DNA from: JBGSOV01 sp041738935 | GTDB lineage: Bacteria; Patescibacteriota; Gracilibacteria; CAIRYL01; GCA-016699755 | Assembly: GCA_041738935.1 (NCBI GenBank) | Contig: JBGSOV010000019.1 | Location: 1 to 64,000 of the forward strand | Reading direction: 5' to 3' | DNA: 64,000 nucleotides | Shown here: positions 61,042-64,000 of the stretch, one piece after another | Layout of the letters: each line of letters starts with the position of its first letter | How positions within the stretch are numbered: the first letter of the stretch is position 1 | Made by a program: the position numbers and the translations under genes | The notes under the pieces: model-generated | What the model saw: the letters and a program-made list of their open reading frames with translations, nothing else | Databases searched by the model: none | Told to the model about the DNA's origin: nothing

Positions 61042-64000
61042 GTAAAAAAGTTTCTTTTTATGGCGGCATCTTTTTGTTCACATTTCTTTTTTGCTTGCCG
61101 CTGGTTGCCTCGGTGTTCGCCATTGAAGATGGTGCTCTGCCGGGCGGAAGCGGACTTGCGCCGCCACCAGTAGAAAAAGTCGATCCACTAATTGCGAATG
61201 ATGATTTGCGCGGACAAATTTTGACGATCGTCAATTACTTTTTGACTTTTTTGGGCTTGATTGCGGTGGTCGCAGTTATCTATTTCGGCTTTTTGATGGT
61301 CGTAGCGGGTGGCGACGAAGAGCAGTATACTAAGGCGCGCAAAGGAATTATTTATATCGGTATCGGCATTATTCTGATTCTGCTTTCATATGCGATTGTC
61401 AGCTTTTTTGTCAGCGCCACGATTAGCGATGCCACAGCAGCCAATACTGCTTCGTCGCGAGTTGGTTTTAATACAAATCGCAGCAATGTCGATCGCGATG
61501 AAGCCGAATATCAATTGCAAAAACGCATCGAAGATATTTATCTCGAAATCGACGAGCGCGAGCCAAGCAGATTGTTATATGCCTCTTTGGCAAAGGATTT
61601 TCGGAACATTCTTGATGGACTGCCAACTTCTGATACGACAGAGATTTTTCGTTACCAGTTTGAAGAGGGACAGCTAAAACGCAAATACAACAATATTTTC
61701 TTATTGTTTAACGAAACCGAATCAGCAGTTTTGGCACAACGAGATCAGCCAGATTTTGATGAAAGTAAGGCTTTGCAGGGAGTAAAAAAAAAGTTGATTA
61801 CAGCATTTCGTGATCTCGCGGACGCCATGGAGCATTTGCCGCGAGTCGAAGTGGTCGTCAAAACACAACCATCCGACGGACCCGCGCCGCTGACTGTTAC
61901 TATGAGTGGCATTGAAACCATCGATCCTAGTCGCATGACTGTGCCAAAAGATCACTATCGGTGGAGTTATGTGGATAGCACTGGAGCATATCGCGATTTG
62001 GGAACCGGAGTAGTTAAGGTGCATACTTTTGACGAAGCAAATGCATATCGAATCAAATTGCGCGTGCAAAGTCTTGACGCAACAGTTCTTCCTGGACTCC
62101 GCACTTTTCGAATCGAAGTAAAACCGCGCGAAACCAGGGCGGATTTTTTGGTGAATGGTGATTCGGTTGTGACCGTACACAATGTTTCGCTGAAAGAAGC
62201 AAAAGCAGGAATTGAATTTGACCCTTCTTCCTCGGTGCCTGGTGATGGACTTGATATTATCGAATATCGTTGGGATTTTAAGGGCCACACCGAAAGCCGC
62301 ACTACCAACGAAAAAATACTCTATCCTTTTTCCACAGCAGGAGATTACAAAATGTCACTCACGGTTACCGATAGCATGGGCAAGAAGAGCAAAAAGAACA
62401 TCACCATAAATGTAAACCCGAGTATTGCTGTTATCAAAATGCTCGGCAAAGCCACTCGCGTCGGTGAAGAAATTATTTTTGATGGAGCAGCATCTTCTGT
62501 GGAAAACAGCACTTCGTTTCAATATTTATGGGAACTTTACGACGATACGGGTACCAAACTCCATACGTTTTCGGATGCGCGCTTTCCGTACACTTTTGAC
62601 GAACCAGGTGAATATCGCATGGAGCTCACTGTCGGGAAAGGTTTTAAAACCGTCGAAACTTTTGTTATTACTCCCAAACCACCAACTCCGATTTTTTCAT
62701 CAGCACAAAAAAGTCAAACAGAGCCAGGCACTCTTCGTTTCGATGCTGGCAGTACGCACGGAGCCGGTCAACAATCTTTGCGCTACGCGTGGGATTTTGA
62801 CGGTGATGGGAGGTTGGACGAGCAAGAATCAATGTATCCCATTACCGAACATACCTATTCTGCTCCTGGTGAATATGCGGTGACGCTCGAAGTAACTGAC
62901 GCATATGGCATTGCTGCCACGGTCACAAAGACAGTGCGTGTCGATTCGGTCTTCAATGTTCGACTCCTTCTTGATCGAGCAGCTGCACAAGCGGGTCAAG
63001 CAATTGCTTTCGAAATTGATGCGCCTAAAGGAGTTCAGTTTCAATGGGATTTTGGTGATGGCATCATAGAGACTCAAAATGAACAAAAAAATATTACCCA
63101 CACATATGCTGCCGCGGGAACCTACCAGGTTCAGGTGCTCGTCACAAACAGTGATGGTGAAACGAATTCTGTAGTAAAAACCGTTATCATTGGCGATGGA
63201 ACTACGCCTGTTCCCTTGGCGCAGGTGACTGTCGACGGAAAAGAAGTTCCGCTTCAACCAGATTTGTGCGGTGTGGGAAAATCGGGAATCAGCTTGTTTC
63301 GTAATCAATTATTGCAACTTGATGCAAGTGCTTCGGTCAACACATATGGTCAGCCGGTGGGGCTCGAATATGTCTGGGATTTTCACGATAATGCTTTTCA
63401 GGACGGCGCACGCACGGCACGTAAGTTTTCAGAAATATCGACAGCAAGTACCTGCGAACGCATTACCCTGCTCGTCAAAGATCAGCAATCTGGCGCACAA
63501 AAAACCGCAGACGATATTTATGTGTTTGTCAAAAATGCGCTTCCTGTGATTTCGGAGCTCACTGTTCAATCGGCTAAATTTCCTTGTAGCACACCGTGCT
63601 TGGTTGATGTTGCGGCGATTGGCGCACGCGATCCAGACGGCAGTATCGAAGAATATCGGTGGTGGGCATACCGCGAAGGCAATCCAGAAAAAGTCGCCTT
63701 TTCTGTCACCAAAGACGCGCAAACCACGCTCAGTATTCCTGCACTGGGTGCCAAAAACGACCAAAGTAATTTCTTTTTTGCGGTTGAAGTCGTTGATGCC
63801 GAAGGCGGCAGTATTTTGTCGGAAGAAGCGCTGGGAAAATCGCGTGGCATTACAATAATTAATCAAGATAATCCGGTTCCGGAGGTAGATTTTTCATCGA
63901 GCAAACAATATGTCAATGCTGGTGAGCCGATAACTTTTACTGCAAGTCTGCGTGATCCCAACGGAGCGATGCTGAGCAGCGCTGATTACGCATGGGATTT
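61038..64000 (+). CDS. VirB2-like membrane domain fused to PKD repeats, 3' end cut
   Basis: At least 987 codons, open to the right edge. Residues ~1-30 are a signal peptide (FLFTFLFCLPLVASVFA). Residues ~55-130 repeat the two-helix VirB2-like unit of the preceding gene (FLGLIAVVAVIYFGFLMVVAGGDEEQYTKARKGIIYIGIGIILILLSYAI). From about residue 230 come PKD or PKD-like repeats: EYRWDF near 415, YLWELYD, LRYAWDFDGDGRLD, VQFQWDFGDG, EYVWDF, SADYAWDF at the window end. PKD domains are beta-sandwiches of surface adhesins and S-layer proteins. The gene is coupled to the small VirB2-like gene. The two together suggest a surface filament or adhesin anchored through a pilin-like helix pair; function is inferred. 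Confidence 0.85.
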   Translation, partial: MSKKVSFYGGIFLFTFLFCLPLVASVFAIEDGALPGGSGLAPPPVEKVDPLIANDDLRGQILTIVNYFLTFLGLIAVVAVIYFGFLMVVAGGDEEQYTKARKGIIYIGIGIILILLSYAIVSFFVSATISDATAANTASSRVGFNTNRSNVDRDEAEYQLQKRIEDIYLEIDEREPSRLLYASLAKDFRNILDGLPTSDTTEIFRYQFEEGQLKRKYNNIFLLFNETESAVLAQRDQPDFDESKALQGVKKKLITAFRDLADAMEHLPRVEVVVKTQPSDGPAPLTVTMSGIETIDPSRMTVPKDHYRWSYVDSTGAYRDLGTGVVKVHTFDEANAYRIKLRVQSLDATVLPGLRTFRIEVKPRETRADFLVNGDSVVTVHNVSLKEAKAGIEFDPSSSVPGDGLDIIEYRWDFKGHTESRTTNEKILYPFSTAGDYKMSLTVTDSMGKKSKKNITINVNPSIAVIKMLGKATRVGEEIIFDGAASSVENSTSFQYLWELYDDTGTKLHTFSDARFPYTFDEPGEYRMELTVGKGFKTVETFVITPKPPTPIFSSAQKSQTEPGTLRFDAGSTHGAGQQSLRYAWDFDGDGRLDEQESMYPITEHTYSAPGEYAVTLEVTDAYGIAATVTKTVRVDSVFNVRLLLDRAAAQAGQAIAFEIDAPKGVQFQWDFGDGIIETQNEQKNITHTYAAAGTYQVQVLVTNSDGETNSVVKTVIIGDGTTPVPLAQVTVDGKEVPLQPDLCGVGKSGISLFRNQLLQLDASASVNTYGQPVGLEYVWDFHDNAFQDGARTARKFSEISTASTCERITLLVKDQQSGAQKTADDIYVFVKNALPVISELTVQSAKFPCSTPCLVDVAAIGARDPDGSIEEYRWWAYREGNPEKVAFSVTKDAQTTLSIPALGAKNDQSNFFFAVEVVDAEGGSILSEEALGKSRGITIINQDNPVPEVDFSSSKQYVNAGEPITFTASLRDPNGAMLSSADYAWD

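Noticed and set aside
1..64000. Recoded TGA (glycine) as in Gracilibacteria/Absconditabacteria
   Set aside because: Many genes end in TGA within ATGA overlaps and there is no in-frame TGA in conserved genes.
1..64000. CRISPR array, rRNA operon, insertion sequence or prophage
   Set aside because: No regularly spaced repeats with spacers, rRNA-like sequence, transposase or phage genes were seen.

Overview
The window looks like a chromosomal segment of a small-genome bacterium of the Candidate Phyla Radiation (Patescibacteria). A Peregrinibacteria-like lineage is my guess, not a demonstrated placement. The signs are: tightly packed genes with many ATGA-type overlaps; a minimal central metabolism (split transketolase, ribulose-phosphate epimerase, RpiB, enolase); Elp3; a short type IV pilus cluster; an SLH protein; LemA with DUF3137; a CsoR/CopA copper module; and many lineage-specific proteins with no recognised family. 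TGA works as a stop in the many ATGA overlaps, so this is the standard bacterial code and not the TGA-glycine code of Gracilibacteria/Absconditabacteria.

Layout. 1-7 kb: a very acidic repeat protein cut by the left edge, several unrecognised proteins, a CinA-C-like protein. 6.7-10.5 kb: RNHCP protein, YchF, a cysteine-rich zinc-ribbon protein, a PD-(D/E)XK nuclease. 10.5-15.2 kb: minus-strand pilus assembly cluster (PilN-like, PilO-like, PilB, PilC). 15.4-22.9 kb: ribosomal protein L21, SLH protein, DUF3137/LemA, two unknowns, split transketolase with a coupled GNAT enzyme. 23.1-23.3 kb: two tRNA-Arg genes. 23.3-32.2 kb: PAS protein, enolase, FecR-domain protein, Elp3, Nramp transporter, ABC exporter. 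32.2-39.4 kb: a palindromic repeat, PriA, TrmB-type regulator, methyltransferase, AI-2E protein, Gly-rich secreted protein. 39.4-43.5 kb: hrcA / solute-binding protein / grpE, then rpiB, a small membrane protein and rpe. 43.6-45.6 kb: flippase and a small membrane protein. 45.7-50.2 kb: the copper operon. 50.3-53.9 kb: rpsB, membrane protein, tsf, homoserine dehydrogenase. 54.1-60.6 kb: Jag/KhpB-like protein, FtsX-type permease, dxr, dnaN, sugar nucleotidyltransferase, ComEC-like hydrolase. 60.7-64 kb: a VirB2/TrbC-like small membrane protein overlapping a large PKD-repeat protein that runs off the right edge.

Regulation visible in the DNA. At least seven promoters share an extended -10 (TGn followed by TATAAT, TAGAAT or TAAAAT) with poor -35 boxes. 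The copper promoter is different: it has both boxes and a palindrome filling the spacer. The rpsB leader folds into three nested stems and the rplU leader has mutually exclusive stems, suggesting autoregulated ribosomal-protein mRNAs. An intergenic segment near 58.2 kb has promoter, Shine-Dalgarno-like and terminator-like features and may encode a small RNA or peptide.

The most interesting candidates are the VirB2-like/PKD fusion at the right edge, the solute-binding protein inserted between hrcA and grpE, the structured rpsB leader, the tRNA-Arg(GCG)/(UCG) pair, and the cysteine-rich repeat protein with zinc ribbons at both ends. All functional assignments come from reading translated sequence; no database search was run.
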